DNA from: Bauldia litoralis
Lineage (GTDB): Bacteria; Pseudomonadota; Alphaproteobacteria; Rhizobiales; Kaistiaceae
Assembly (NCBI GenBank): GCA_945882315.1
Contig: CAMCWB010000026.1
Location: forward strand, 1-46,835
Reading direction: 5' to 3'
DNA: 46,835 nt
The notes under the pieces were generated by a model. The model searched no databases. It was given only the letters and a program-made list of their open reading frames with translations, and was not told the origin of the DNA. A program made the position numbers and the translations under genes. The stretch's first letter is position 1. The number at the start of each line of letters is the position of its first letter. This document shows positions 1 to 8,167 of the stretch, piece by piece.

Positions 1-447
1 TTCCATCAGGTCGAAGGCCTAGTCCTCGACGAGACGAGCCATATCGGCCACCTGAAATGGATCCTCGAGGAATTCTGCAAGGCCTTCTTCGAGGTGCCGA
101 AGGTCGAGATGCGCTTCCGCCCGTCCTTCTTCCCCTTCACCGAGCCCTCGATGGAAGTCGATATCCGCTGCCGCCGCATCGGCAACGAGATCCGGCTCGG
201 CGAGGGCGACGACTGGCTGGAAACTCTCGGCTGCGGCATGGTCCATCCGAATGTCATCCGCTTTGGCGGCCACGATCCGGACAAGGTCCAGGGCTTCGCC
301 TGGGGCATGGGCATCGACCGCATCGCCATGCTGAAATACGGCATGCCGGATCTCCGCGCCTTCTTCGACGCCGATGTCCGCTGGCTCAACCATTACGGCT
401 TCCGCCCGCTCGACATGCCGACGCTGTTCGGCGGGCTGACGTCCTGA
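1..447 (+). CDS. pheS: Phenylalanyl-tRNA synthetase alpha subunit, 3' part
   Basis: This is the C-terminal 148 residues of the catalytic alpha subunit of phenylalanine-tRNA ligase, which charges tRNA-Phe as an alpha2-beta2 tetramer with PheT. The gene runs in from the left edge. The visible part has the class II synthetase core: FHQVEG near the start, [13 protein letters not shown] (motif 2 region), and [13 protein letters not shown] near the end, the family's motif 3. The C-terminus FGGLTS is normal, so only the 5' end is missing because of the window edge. The beta subunit gene lies 320 bp downstream, separated by one small gene rather than directly adjacent. Identification is secure. Confidence 0.97.
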   Translation, partial: FHQVEGLVLDETSHIGHLKWILEEFCKAFFEVPKVEMRFRPSFFPFTEPSMEVDIRCRRIGNEIRLGEGDDWLETLGCGMVHPNVIRFGGHDPDKVQGFAWGMGIDRIAMLKYGMPDLRAFFDADVRWLNHYGFRPLDMPTLFGGLTS

Positions 448-474
448 CGACCAACAACAAAAACGGAGGGTGAC

Positions 475-771
475 ATGCACATCGCGATCGGCGGAACCTT
501 TACGGTTCATCCTGACGACAAGGCCGCGTTCCTGAAGATCATCGAGGCGGTGACCGCGCCGTCGCGCGCCGAGCCCGGTTGCCTGCGCTACTGGTTCAGC
601 CAGAGCCTGGAAGACGCCAACAAGATCCATCTCTTCGAGGTCTGGAAGGACCGCGACGCGCTCGAAATCCATTTCAAGACGCCGCATCTCCTCAAATTCC
701 GCGAGGATATCGGCAAGCTCCGCCTCGAACGCGACATCAAGCGCTATACGGCTGAAGAACTGACGGCATGA
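475..771 (+). CDS. Antibiotic biosynthesis monooxygenase-type (ABM) small protein
   Basis: A 98-residue protein with the dimeric alpha+beta barrel pattern of the ABM family: a first strand ([11 protein letters not shown]), a helix, the [12 protein letters not shown] stretch, the strand [17 protein letters not shown] and a terminal helix. Family members include cofactor-free quinol monooxygenases and proteins of unknown function, so no substrate is assigned. The Shine-Dalgarno is strong (GGAGGGTG just before the ATG at 475). Its stop overlaps the pheT start by 4 bp (ATGA), so it should be translated together with pheT. It sits 27 bp after pheS, splitting the usual pheS-pheT pair. Family call is good; function unknown. 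Confidence 0.8.
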   Translation: MHIAIGGTFTVHPDDKAAFLKIIEAVTAPSRAEPGCLRYWFSQSLEDANKIHLFEVWKDRDALEIHFKTPHLLKFREDIGKLRLERDIKRYTAEELTA

Positions 772-3191
772 AATTCACCTTCTCCTGGCTGAAGGACCAT
801 CTCGATACGGAGGCGTCGCTCGACGCCGTCACCGGCAAGCTCAACGTCATCGGCCTCGAGGTCGAAGGCGTCGAGGACCGGGCGGCGGCCTTTGCGCCGT
901 TCCGGATCGTGAAGGTCGTTTCGGCGGAGAAGCATCCGAACGCCGATCGCCTGCGCGTCTGCATGGTCGACACCGGCGATGGTCCGCCAGTGCAGGTCGT
1001 CTGCGGCGCGCCGAATGCGCGGGCCGGCATGCACGGCGTCTTCGCGCCGGCCGGGACGCTGATCCCGGGCACCGGCGCCAAGCTCGAAAAAGGCGTAATC
1101 CGCGGCGTCGAATCGAACGGCATGCTCCTGTCGGAGCGCGAACTCGGCCTCTCCGACAGCCATGACGGCATCGTCGACCTGCCGGACACCGCGCCGGTCG
1201 GCCAGCCTTACGCCACCTATGCCGGCCTCGACGACGCGGTGGTCGATATCGCCGTGACGCCGAACCGTCCCGACGCGCTGGGGGTCGCCGGCATCGCCCG
1301 CGACCTCGCCGCCGCCGGCCTCGGCACGGTCGTCGACCGCACCGTCCCGCCGCTCGAAGGCACGTTCCCCTGCCCGGTGAAGGTCCATCTCGATTTCGGC
1401 GATACGGCCGCGCTCTGCCCGGCCTTCGGCCTGCGGCTGATCCGCGGCGTCAAGAACGGCCCGTCGCCCGAATGGCTGCAGAAGCGGCTTCGCGCCGTCG
1501 GCCTCCGGCCGATCAACGCGCTCGTCGACGTCACCAACTACATCACCTATGACCGCGGCCGTCCGCTGCATGTCTTCGACGCGGCCAAGATCAAGGGCGA
1601 TCTCACCGTCCGCCGCGCCCGCGAGGGCGAGGAGGTGCTGGCGCTCGACGGCAAGACCTACAGGCTCGATCCCGAGATCTGCGTCATCGCCGATGACGGC
1701 GGCATCGAATCGATCGCCGGCATCATGGGCGGCGAGGCCTCCGGCTGCACGGCGGAGACCACCGATGTCCTCGTCGAATCGGCGCTCTGGGAACCGCTCA
1801 ACATCGCCCAGACCGGCCGCAAGCTCGGCATCCATTCCGACGCGCGCCACCGCTTCGAGCGCGGCGTCGATCCGGCCTTCATGCTGCCCGGCATCGATCT
1901 GGCGGCGGGGATGATCGTCGAACTCTGCGGCGGTACGCCGAGCGCGGTCGTCGTCGCCGGCGAAGTGCCCGATCCGAAGCTTGTCATCGATTTCCCGGTC
2001 GCCGAGATCCGGCGGCTCGCCGGCATCGATCCGTCGATCAGCGAAGTCACCCGCATCCTCGAAGATCTGGGCTTTGCGTCGCGCCCGCACCGGACCGAAG
2101 GCACAGTCACCGTCTCGGTGCCGTCCTGGCGGCCCGACGTCTCGATCAAGGCCGATCTCGTCGAGGAGGTCGTGCGCATCGTCGGCGTCGACCGCATCCC
2201 CTCGACGCCACTGATCCGCTTGCCCGGCATCCCGAAGCCGGTGCTGACCCAGATCCAGACGCGCACGCGCCGCGCCAAGCGTGCGCTGGCGGCCCGCGGC
2301 CTCGTCGAAGCGGTCACCTGGTCCTTCATCTCGAAGAAGCAGGCCGAGCTCTTCGGCGGCGGCGACCCGTCATTGTCGCTTGCCAATCCGATTGCCGCCG
2401 AGATGTCCGACATGCGGCCGAGCCTGCTGCCCGGCCTCGTCGCCGCGGCACAGCGCAACGCCGATCGCGGCGTCGCCGACCTTGCCCTCTTCGAGGTCGG
2501 CCAGGCCTATCGCGGCGAGAAGCCCGAAGACCAGTTCACCGCGGCCGCCGGCATCCGCCGCGGCACCGCCGGTCTTGCCGGCGGCGGCCGTCACTGGTCG
2601 TCGAAGGCGGCGCTGGTTTCGGTCTTCGACGCCAAGGCCGATGCTCTGGCCGTCCTCGATGCGCTGGGCCTCGCCTCCGACAAGGTACAGATCGCCGCCG
2701 AGGCGCCCTCCTGGTTCCATCCCGGCCGCTCCGGCGTCATCCGCCAGGGGCCGAAGACCATCATCGGCTGGTTCGGCGAACTGCATCCGCGCATCGTCGA
2801 GGCGCTTGGCGCCGCCGGCCCGCTCGCCGGCTTCGAGCTGATCCTCGAAACGGTGCCGGCGCCGAAGGCGCGCCCGACCAAGGCCAAGCCGCCGCTGTCG
2901 CTCTCCGACCTGCAGCCGGTTCGCCGCGACTTTGCTTTCCTGCTCGACCGCTCGGTCGAGACCGCGAAGGTGCTGCGCGCCGCCGAAGGCGCCGACAGGA
3001 AGCTCATTACCGGGGTCAGCGTCTTCGATCTCTTCGAGAGCGAGGCGCTCGGTGCCGGCAAGAAGTCGCTCGCCATCGAGGTGACGCTGCAGCCGAGCGA
3101 GCGCACGCTCACCGACGAGGAGATCGAGGCGACCGCGAAGAAGATCATCGCCGAAGTCATTAAGGCGACGGGCGGTACGCTGCGCGCGTGA
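768..3191 (+). CDS. pheT: Phenylalanyl-tRNA synthetase beta subunit
   Basis: An 807-residue, full-length beta subunit. Domains in order: N-terminal [10 protein letters not shown] segment, an EMAP/OB-type tRNA-binding domain around residues 40-150 ([16 protein letters not shown]), B3/B4 editing domain around 210-380 ([19 protein letters not shown]), B5 domain around 405-475, a catalytic-like core, and a C-terminal ferredoxin-fold anticodon-binding domain from about 715 ([14 protein letters not shown]). It pairs with PheS to bind tRNA-Phe and remove mischarged tyrosine. The start overlaps the upstream monooxygenase stop (ATGA) and its own stop overlaps the next gene (GTGA), so the operon is tightly coupled. 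Confidence 0.97.
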   Translation: MKFTFSWLKDHLDTEASLDAVTGKLNVIGLEVEGVEDRAAAFAPFRIVKVVSAEKHPNADRLRVCMVDTGDGPPVQVVCGAPNARAGMHGVFAPAGTLIPGTGAKLEKGVIRGVESNGMLLSERELGLSDSHDGIVDLPDTAPVGQPYATYAGLDDAVVDIAVTPNRPDALGVAGIARDLAAAGLGTVVDRTVPPLEGTFPCPVKVHLDFGDTAALCPAFGLRLIRGVKNGPSPEWLQKRLRAVGLRPINALVDVTNYITYDRGRPLHVFDAAKIKGDLTVRRAREGEEVLALDGKTYRLDPEICVIADDGGIESIAGIMGGEASGCTAETTDVLVESALWEPLNIAQTGRKLGIHSDARHRFERGVDPAFMLPGIDLAAGMIVELCGGTPSAVVVAGEVPDPKLVIDFPVAEIRRLAGIDPSISEVTRILEDLGFASRPHRTEGTVTVSVPSWRPDVSIKADLVEEVVRIVGVDRIPSTPLIRLPGIPKPVLTQIQTRTRRAKRALAARGLVEAVTWSFISKKQAELFGGGDPSLSLANPIAAEMSDMRPSLLPGLVAAAQRNADRGVADLALFEVGQAYRGEKPEDQFTAAAGIRRGTAGLAGGGRHWSSKAALVSVFDAKADALAVLDALGLASDKVQIAAEAPSWFHPGRSGVIRQGPKTIIGWFGELHPRIVEALGAAGPLAGFELILETVPAPKARPTKAKPPLSLSDLQPVRRDFAFLLDRSVETAKVLRAAEGADRKLITGVSVFDLFESEALGAGKKSLAIEVTLQPSERTLTDEEIEATAKKIIAEVIKATGGTLRA

Positions 3192-3742
3192 GCGGCGCCT
3201 GGTTCATCCACGGCCACGCCATCATCTCCGACGACGACTGCATTGCCGACCGCTCCGGCGCGACGCCGCCTGCGCTCCGCAACGAGGCCGACTGGACCCG
3301 CTTCCAGGCGGCGCTCGACGGCGCCGCCGTGACGGTCCTCGGCCGCCTCGGCCATGAGGCCAACCCGAACCGCAGGAAGCGCAATCGCCTTGTCCTGTCG
3401 TCTTCGGCGACGGGCGTCGAGCGTCGCGGCGATACCTGGTGGTGGAATCCTGTCTTGGCTCCCGTCGAGGATGCGCTCCGCGCCGCCGCCCCGCAGGGCG
3501 GCACCGTCGCGGTGCCCGGCGGACGGCGGGTCTTCGATCTTTTTCTCGATATCGGCTTCGACGCCTTCGACCTCGCCCGGGCGCGGGAGGTCGAAATCCC
3601 CGACGGCGTTCCGATCTTCTCTGCCGTGAAAACAGGCATGCGCCCAGAAAATCTGCTGGCGGCGCATGGACTTATCCTTCAATCGACAGAGGCGCTCGAT
3701 CGGACGGCCGGCGTCGAACTCGCTTTGTGGCGCCGCCCTTGA
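3188..3742 (+). CDS. DHFR/RibD-C-fold-like protein of unknown function
   Basis: A 184-residue protein beginning at a GTG that overlaps the pheT stop by 4 bp. The pattern resembles the dihydrofolate reductase/RibD C-terminal fold: an N-terminal strand [16 protein letters not shown], a central [14 protein letters not shown] followed by a basic turn and RLVLSSS, and the glycine-rich [18 protein letters not shown] seen where NADPH-binding members have their GGxxxxxxxL turn. The C-terminal half ends in strand-forming segments. I infer a reductase-like fold but cannot name a substrate. Translational coupling to pheT suggests co-expression but not a role in translation. It could also be a non-enzymatic relative. 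Confidence 0.6.
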   Translation: MSGAWFIHGHAIISDDDCIADRSGATPPALRNEADWTRFQAALDGAAVTVLGRLGHEANPNRRKRNRLVLSSSATGVERRGDTWWWNPVLAPVEDALRAAAPQGGTVAVPGGRRVFDLFLDIGFDAFDLARAREVEIPDGVPIFSAVKTGMRPENLLAAHGLILQSTEALDRTAGVELALWRRP

Positions 3743-3793
3743 CCGGAACTTTCTGACGTTTGACAGTGGGTGCCTGGCGAAAGGCGGACGGAA

Positions 3794-4297
3794 ATGACGA
3801 CGCCGCAAGATGTCCTGAAATCGATTCCGATTTTTTCGACCGTGCTTGGCGACGCGCAGATATCGGCGCTCGCCTCGCGCCTCGGCGTCACCCAGTTCGC
3901 CCGCGGCGCCGTGTTGATGCGCCAGGGCGAGATGGGTACGTCGATGTTCGCGATCATGAAGGGCGCCGCCGAGGTGACGGTCCATGCCGCCGGCGGCAGG
4001 GAAAGCGTCGCGACGCTCGGGCCGGGCGATCTCGTCGGCGAGATATCGCTGATGACCGGCGCCTATCGCAACGCCACCGTCACCGCGACCAAGGCGCTGA
4101 CGGCGCTCGAGATCGGCAAGCCGGCGCTGCAGTCGCTGCTCTCCGAGAGCCCGGAGCTCATTTCGCGCTTCGCCGGCGTCATCGAGCAGCGCCAGGCCGA
4201 ATTGCACCGCATCCGCAAAAGCGCCGCGCATTGGGATTCGGTCGGCCTCGACCGCCACGCGATCGAGAATCTCATGCGATCCTTCTACAAATCGTGA
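3794..4297 (+). CDS. Cyclic nucleotide-binding domain protein, first of a tandem pair
   Basis: A 167-residue protein that is almost entirely one CAP/CNB jelly-roll domain (roughly residues 10-125): PIFSTVL, the RGAVLMRQGEMGTSMFAI strand pair, and the phosphate-binding-cassette region GDLVGEISLMTGAYRNATV with its G-E and R-A residues. No DNA-binding helix-turn-helix or catalytic domain follows; the tail is helical (QRQAELHRIR...). A GTG 24 bp upstream is possible, but the ATG at 3794 has a better-placed Shine-Dalgarno (AGGCGG). Probably a cAMP/cGMP- or protein-binding regulatory subunit. It is a paralogue of the next gene, 9 bp away. Confidence 0.8.
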   Translation: MTTPQDVLKSIPIFSTVLGDAQISALASRLGVTQFARGAVLMRQGEMGTSMFAIMKGAAEVTVHAAGGRESVATLGPGDLVGEISLMTGAYRNATVTATKALTALEIGKPALQSLLSESPELISRFAGVIEQRQAELHRIRKSAAHWDSVGLDRHAIENLMRSFYKS

Positions 4298-4306
4298 GGG
4301 ACGTCC

Positions 4307-4825
4307 GTGGTCGTCAAAGCCGTAGCCACACCCCGCCAGATCCTCGCCGCGACGCCCTTCTTCGCCGAGGTGCTGGACGCTAAGAGCCTCGACGCGCTCG
4401 CCGCCAACCTGCGTGTTGCCGCCTATCCGAAAGGCGCGGCGCTCATCAAGGAAGACGACAACGGCGCTTCGATGTTCGTCATGGCCGGCGGCGAGGCCGT
4501 GGTCACGGTGCCGCGCAACGCGCGCAAGACGCCGATCGCCACGCTGAAGGCCGGCGATATCTTCGGCGAGATGTCGCTGCTCACCGGCGCCCGCCGCGCC
4601 GCCACCGTGACGGCGCAATCGGCGGTGACCGCCGTCGAGATTCCGAAATCGGCGCTGTCGCCGCTCATCGCCGCCTCGCCGCAGCTTGCCGATCGCTTCG
4701 CCGCGATGCTCAAGAAGCGCCAGGCCGAGCTCGACCGCATCTACCGAGGCGACGGCCGCTGGAAGCTGCCCGGCAATTTCGAACTCGCCGGAATGATCCG
4801 CGGCTATTTCGGCGGGACGGTCTGA
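4307..4825 (+). CDS. Cyclic nucleotide-binding domain protein, second of a tandem pair
   Basis: A 172-residue paralogue of the preceding protein: ATPFFAEVLDAKSLDALA, a CNB core with GASMFVMAGGEAVVTV and the cassette GDIFGEMSLLTGARRAATV, then a helical tail KKRQAELDRIYRGDG matching the first copy's QRQAELHRIR. It starts at GTG 4307, six bases after GAGGGA, and there is no effector domain. The two genes look like a local duplication and probably form a two-gene operon; hetero-oligomers are plausible but unproven. The ligand (cAMP, cGMP or none) cannot be read with confidence. Confidence 0.8.
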   Translation: MVVKAVATPRQILAATPFFAEVLDAKSLDALAANLRVAAYPKGAALIKEDDNGASMFVMAGGEAVVTVPRNARKTPIATLKAGDIFGEMSLLTGARRAATVTAQSAVTAVEIPKSALSPLIAASPQLADRFAAMLKKRQAELDRIYRGDGRWKLPGNFELAGMIRGYFGGTV

Positions 4826-4855
4826 CGTCTTTCAGAAGGATTTACAGCGCTGTTG

Positions 4856-5171
4856 CTACCCTCTCCCATAGGAGACCTTTGCACAACCTCGCAAGGCGCG
4901 GGACAGACCGGATTCGAAGAAAGAACGGATCGGAATCAACCCAAGAACATCCGCCTCGCTCTGTTAGGTTATGCAAAGGTCTCCATAGGGAGAGGGCTTT
5001 GAGCCTTAGCGAACGCAAGTGAGCTTAGGCGAAAAGGGTGAGGGGCTGGAGCGGTTCGGATACGTCGAAGTCATCGCCGCGGAATCGATAACAGGCGCTC
5101 TAACCCCTCACCCCGCCACGCTAACTCGCTACGCTCCTAAGCGTGTCGGCCCTCTCCCCATGGGAGAGGGT
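4856..5171 (+). repeat. Mosaic of intergenic palindromic repeats
   Basis: The gene-free stretch between the CNB pair and cysK is built of inverted repeat blocks. A CTCTCCCATAGGGAGAG palindrome on the left (interrupted by the insertion at 4871-4984) is answered by CTCTCCCCATGGGAGAGG on the right (about 5153-5170). GGGTGAGGGG near 5036 is answered by CCCCTCACCC near 5104. Such blocks resemble intergenic mosaic elements of rhizobia. Short ORFs here are read through the repeats and are not credible genes. The palindromes may also end transcription from both sides. Confidence 0.7.
4871..4984. mobile_element. MITE-like element, about 114 bp
   Basis: Terminal inverted repeats GGAGACCTTTGCA match perfectly over 13 bp and continue with one mismatch into AAC. 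The interior is about 80 bp with no ORF. It interrupts the palindrome CTCTCCCATAGGGAGAG. Removing it restores that palindrome exactly, leaving ATA as a 3-bp target duplication (or CATAG as a 5-bp duplication if the element is taken as 4872-4983). It is non-autonomous. The end sequence looks like those of IS5-type elements, but that is from memory and not checked. Confidence 0.72.
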
Positions 5172-5197
5172 AACTCCGCCCCCCGTCGAAAGACATA

Positions 5198-6181
5198 CTA
5201 CTCCAGCCCCTCGAACAGCGCCGTCGAAAGATAGCGCTCGGCGAAGGAGGGGATGATGAGGACGATGTTCTTGCCCGCCATGCCGGGCCGGCCGCCGATC
5301 TTCACCGCCGCCGCGATCGCCGCACCCGACGAGATGCCGACCGGAATGCCCTCGACCCGGGCGCAGAGCCGGGCATAGGCGAAGGCATCGTCATTGCTGA
5401 CGGAAATGACCTCGTCATAGACCTTGGTGTCGAGGATCGTCGGCACGAAGCCGGCACCGATACCCTGGATCTTGTGCGGGCCGGGATTGCCGCCGGAAAG
5501 GATCGCGCTGTCGGCGGGCTCGACCGCAATCACCTTCACGCCGGGCTTGCGCTGCTTGAGCACCTGGCCGACGCCGGTGATCGTCCCGCCGGTGCCGATG
5601 CCGGCGACGAAGACGTCGACCTCGCCCTTGGTGTCGTTCCAGATCTCCTCGGCCGTGGTCTTCCGGTGGATGTCGGGATTGGCCGGATTCTCGAACTGGT
5701 GCGGGATGACCGCGTCGGGAATCTCCTTCGTCAGTTCGTCGGCCCGCTGGATGGCGCCGCGCATGCCCTTCGGCCCTTCGGTCAGCACCAACTCGGCGCC
5801 CAGCAGCTTCAGCATCTTGCGCCGCTCGACCGACATCGTCTCCGGCATGACGAGGATCAGCCGGTAGCCGCGCGCCGCCGCGACGAAGGCGAGCGCGATG
5901 CCGGTATTGCCCGAGGTCGGCTCGATCAGCGTCGTCAGGCCGGGCTTGATCTTGCCGGCTTCCTCCAGTGCATCGATCATGGCGACGCCGATGCGGTCCT
6001 TGACGCTCGAGATCGGGTTGAAGAATTCGAGCTTGGCGATGAGATGCGCCGGGACGTCCTTCATCGCCGCGATCCGGTCGAGCCGGACGAGCGGCGTGTC
6101 GCCGATCGTATCGGTGATCGAATTGTAGATGCGGCCCCGCCCGGGCGGCTTCGTCCCCGGTCCCGATTTCGCTTCCGTCAT
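5198..6181 (-). CDS. cysK: Cysteine synthase A (O-acetylserine sulfhydrylase)
   Basis: A PLP enzyme of 327 residues making L-cysteine from O-acetylserine and sulfide. Visible motifs: [10 protein letters not shown] near the N-terminus, PLP lysine in [11 protein letters not shown], the substrate loop [10 protein letters not shown], the phosphate-binding [10 protein letters not shown], and [10 protein letters not shown] near the C-terminus. I place the start at 6181 (MTEAKSG), where GAGGAGAG lies 8 bases upstream, rather than at an ATG 33 bp further out. It follows dut by 35 bp in the same direction and is probably in that operon. Length is normal. Confidence 0.95.
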   Translation of the reverse strand: MTEAKSGPGTKPPGRGRIYNSITDTIGDTPLVRLDRIAAMKDVPAHLIAKLEFFNPISSVKDRIGVAMIDALEEAGKIKPGLTTLIEPTSGNTGIALAFVAAARGYRLILVMPETMSVERRKMLKLLGAELVLTEGPKGMRGAIQRADELTKEIPDAVIPHQFENPANPDIHRKTTAEEIWNDTKGEVDVFVAGIGTGGTITGVGQVLKQRKPGVKVIAVEPADSAILSGGNPGPHKIQGIGAGFVPTILDTKVYDEVISVSNDDAFAYARLCARVEGIPVGISSGAAIAAAVKIGGRPGMAGKNIVLIIPSFAERYLSTALFEGLE

Positions 6182-6216
6182 CGCTTCTCTCCTCAGGCCG
6201 CCAGTCTCGATCAAGT

Positions 6217-6678
6217 CTACTCTGAAATTCCGGTCGAGCCGAAGCCCCCGGCGCCGCGTCCGGTCTCCGAAAGCGCCTCGACCTCGACAAAAATGGCGCG
6301 CGTCACCGGCGCCACGATGAGCTGCGCGATGCGCATGCCGCGCGTGATCGTGAAAGGCGTGTCGCCATGGTTGATGATCGGCACTTTGATTTCGCCGCGA
6401 TAGTCGGCGTCGATCGTGCCGGGCGCATTGAGGACGGTGACACCGAATTTGACGGCGAGCCCGGAACGCGGCCGCACCTGCGCCTCGAAGCCTGAGCGAA
6501 GCGCGATGGCGATCCCGGTCGGCACCAGCGCCCGCCCGCCCGGCGGCAGGATAAGGGGCGCATCCTCCGCCACCGCGGCGGCGAGATCGCAGCCCGCCGC
6601 GTCCTTCGTCTGATACGTGGGCAAGGGCAGCCCGGCGCCATGCGGCAGCAGCAGGATTTCGACCGGCACATCATTCAT
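6217..6678 (-). CDS. dut: Deoxyuridine 5'-triphosphate nucleotidohydrolase (dUTPase)
   Basis: A 153-residue trimeric dUTPase that converts dUTP to dUMP and pyrophosphate, keeping uracil out of DNA. All five motifs are present: [10 protein letters not shown] (1), PRSGLA (2), [11 protein letters not shown] with the catalytic Asp and uracil-stacking Tyr (3), RIAQLIVAP (4) and the C-terminal arm GAGGFGSTG (5). Its start overlaps the coaBC stop by 4 bp (ATGA), so it is translationally coupled to coaBC, a common alphaproteobacterial arrangement. Confidence 0.96.
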   Translation of the reverse strand: MNDVPVEILLLPHGAGLPLPTYQTKDAAGCDLAAAVAEDAPLILPPGGRALVPTGIAIALRSGFEAQVRPRSGLAVKFGVTVLNAPGTIDADYRGEIKVPIINHGDTPFTITRGMRIAQLIVAPVTRAIFVEVEALSETGRGAGGFGSTGISE

Positions 6679-8126
6679 TCGGCAGCTTCCCGGCCTTTTG
6701 CGAGTTCCGCGACGACACGCTCGACAATCTTTCCGCCGACGGCGCTCTTGGCAAGCCGCGGCCAGTCCTCGACGCCCTCCCGGCTGACGACGCGGATGGC
6801 ATTCTCCTCGCCGCCCATGATGCCGGTCTCCGGCGACACGTCATTGGCGAGGATCAGGTCGGCGCCCTTCCGGTCGAGCTTCTTGCGGGCGTTCTGCACG
6901 AGGTCGTCGGTCTCCGCCGCGAAGCCGATCAGGAGGCGCGGCCGCAATGTCTCGTGATGGCCGATCGTCGCCAGTATGTCCGGGTTCTCGGTGAGGTCGA
7001 GCGAGGGCGTGTGGCCGGAACCGTCCTTCTTGATCTTGCCGGAGGATTCCCGCGCCGGCCGCCAGTCGGCGACGGCAGCCGCCATGATCGCGACATCGGC
7101 GGGGAGGGCGGCCAGCACCGCCGCCAGCATCTCGCGCGCCGTCTCGACCCGGACCACGGTGACGCCGGCCGGATCGGCGATCGTCACGGGCCCGGAGACC
7201 AGCGTCACCTGCGCCCCCGCGGCGGCGGCGGCGGCTGCGATGGCATGGCCCTGCCGGCCGGAGGATCGGTTGGCGAGGTAGCGCACCGGATCGACCGGCT
7301 CATGCGTCGGCCCCGAGGTGACGAGCACATGCCGGCCGGCAAGCGGCTGGGCTTTCGGCCGCAGCAACTGCTCGGCCGCGGCGACGATCTCCAGCGGCTC
7401 GGCCATGCGGCCGGTGCCGGCCTCGTTCGCTTCCGCCATCTCGCCGCGCATCGGCCCGACGAAATGGACGCCGTCGCGCGTCAGCGTATCGGCATTCCGC
7501 CGGGTTGCCGGATGCGCCCACATCTTCGAATTCATCGCGGGTGCGGCCAGGACCGGCTTGTCGGCGGCGAGAAGCACGGCGGTGGCGAGGTCGGAGGCCC
7601 GGCCGCCGGCCATCCGCGCCATCAGATCGGCGGTCGCCGGCGCGATGACGATGAGGTCGGCCTCGCGCGACAGGCGGATATGGCCGACGTCATGCTCGTC
7701 CTCGCGGTCGAAGAGCTCGGTGAAGACCTTGCCGCTGGTGAGCGCGCCGACCGCAAGCGGCGTGATGAATTCCTGCGCCCCGCGCGTCATCACGGCGCGG
7801 ACGGAGGCGCCGCGCTCGCGCAGCCGCCGGATGAGTTCGAGCGATTTGTAGGCGGCGATGCCGCCCGAGATAATGAGCAGGATCGCCTTGCCGGCGAGCG
7901 GCGAGGTGGCCCCCGGCGCTTTCGCCGCGGCAGGCGCCTCGCCGTGCCGCGCCATGTACGCCGTCACCTCGTCCATCAGCCGCGCGCTTGGCGCCCGGCC
8001 CTTCTCGCGAAGGTCGAAGACGAAACGAGGATCGCCGACCGCTTCCTTGCCGAAACGCGTCGCCGACATCCCGGTCCGCACCAGAAAAGCCTCGATTTCC
8101 GCCCGGAATTCGTCGGAATAGGACAT
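6675..8126 (-). CDS. coaBC: CoaBC (PPC decarboxylase / phosphopantothenate-cysteine ligase) with N-terminal HTH-like domain
   Basis: This 483-residue bifunctional enzyme of coenzyme A synthesis has an extra N-terminal domain. Residues 1-62 ([17 protein letters not shown]...) resemble a short Xre-like helix-turn-helix protein. A Pro/Ala linker leads to the FMN-dependent decarboxylase: [15 protein letters not shown], the [19 protein letters not shown] active-site stretch and the PAMNSKMW signature. The ligase half begins around residue 245 with [20 protein letters not shown] and contains AAAVADWRP and KIKKDG. No Shine-Dalgarno precedes the ATG; a promoter -10 lies only 6 bp upstream, implying a leaderless mRNA. 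The fused domain may bind the palindrome in that promoter (see findings). Confidence 0.93.
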   Translation of the reverse strand: MSYSDEFRAEIEAFLVRTGMSATRFGKEAVGDPRFVFDLREKGRAPSARLMDEVTAYMARHGEAPAAAKAPGATSPLAGKAILLIISGGIAAYKSLELIRRLRERGASVRAVMTRGAQEFITPLAVGALTSGKVFTELFDREDEHDVGHIRLSREADLIVIAPATADLMARMAGGRASDLATAVLLAADKPVLAAPAMNSKMWAHPATRRNADTLTRDGVHFVGPMRGEMAEANEAGTGRMAEPLEIVAAAEQLLRPKAQPLAGRHVLVTSGPTHEPVDPVRYLANRSSGRQGHAIAAAAAAAGAQVTLVSGPVTIADPAGVTVVRVETAREMLAAVLAALPADVAIMAAAVADWRPARESSGKIKKDGSGHTPSLDLTENPDILATIGHHETLRPRLLIGFAAETDDLVQNARKKLDRKGADLILANDVSPETGIMGGEENAIRVVSREGVEDWPRLAKSAVGGKIVERVVAELAKGREAAE

Positions 8127-8132
8127 TTCAGG

Positions 8133-8161
8133 ATTATAGGATTTATCCTATTTCACGGCAA
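8133..8161 (-). promoter_or_regulatory. coaBC promoter with overlapping palindromic operator
   Basis: Reading leftward: TTGCCG (8161-8156), a 17-bp spacer, then TATAAT (8138-8133), a near-consensus sigma-70 promoter. The perfect palindrome ATAGGAT-AA-ATCCTAT (8151-8136) covers the spacer and part of the -10, where a repressor would block polymerase. Transcription should start at or next to the coaBC ATG at 8126. It sits in the 41-bp gap after ubiB. Confidence 0.65.
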
Positions 8162-8167
8162 GGGCCA

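Noticed and set aside
2591-4618. 675-codon minus-strand frame opposite pheT and the CNB genes
   Set aside because: It is antisense to conserved genes and its residues are low-complexity with no recognisable domain.
5019-5234. 71-codon plus-strand frame in the repeat-rich gap
   Set aside because: It runs through palindromic repeats and overlaps the 3' end of cysK; no ribosome site.
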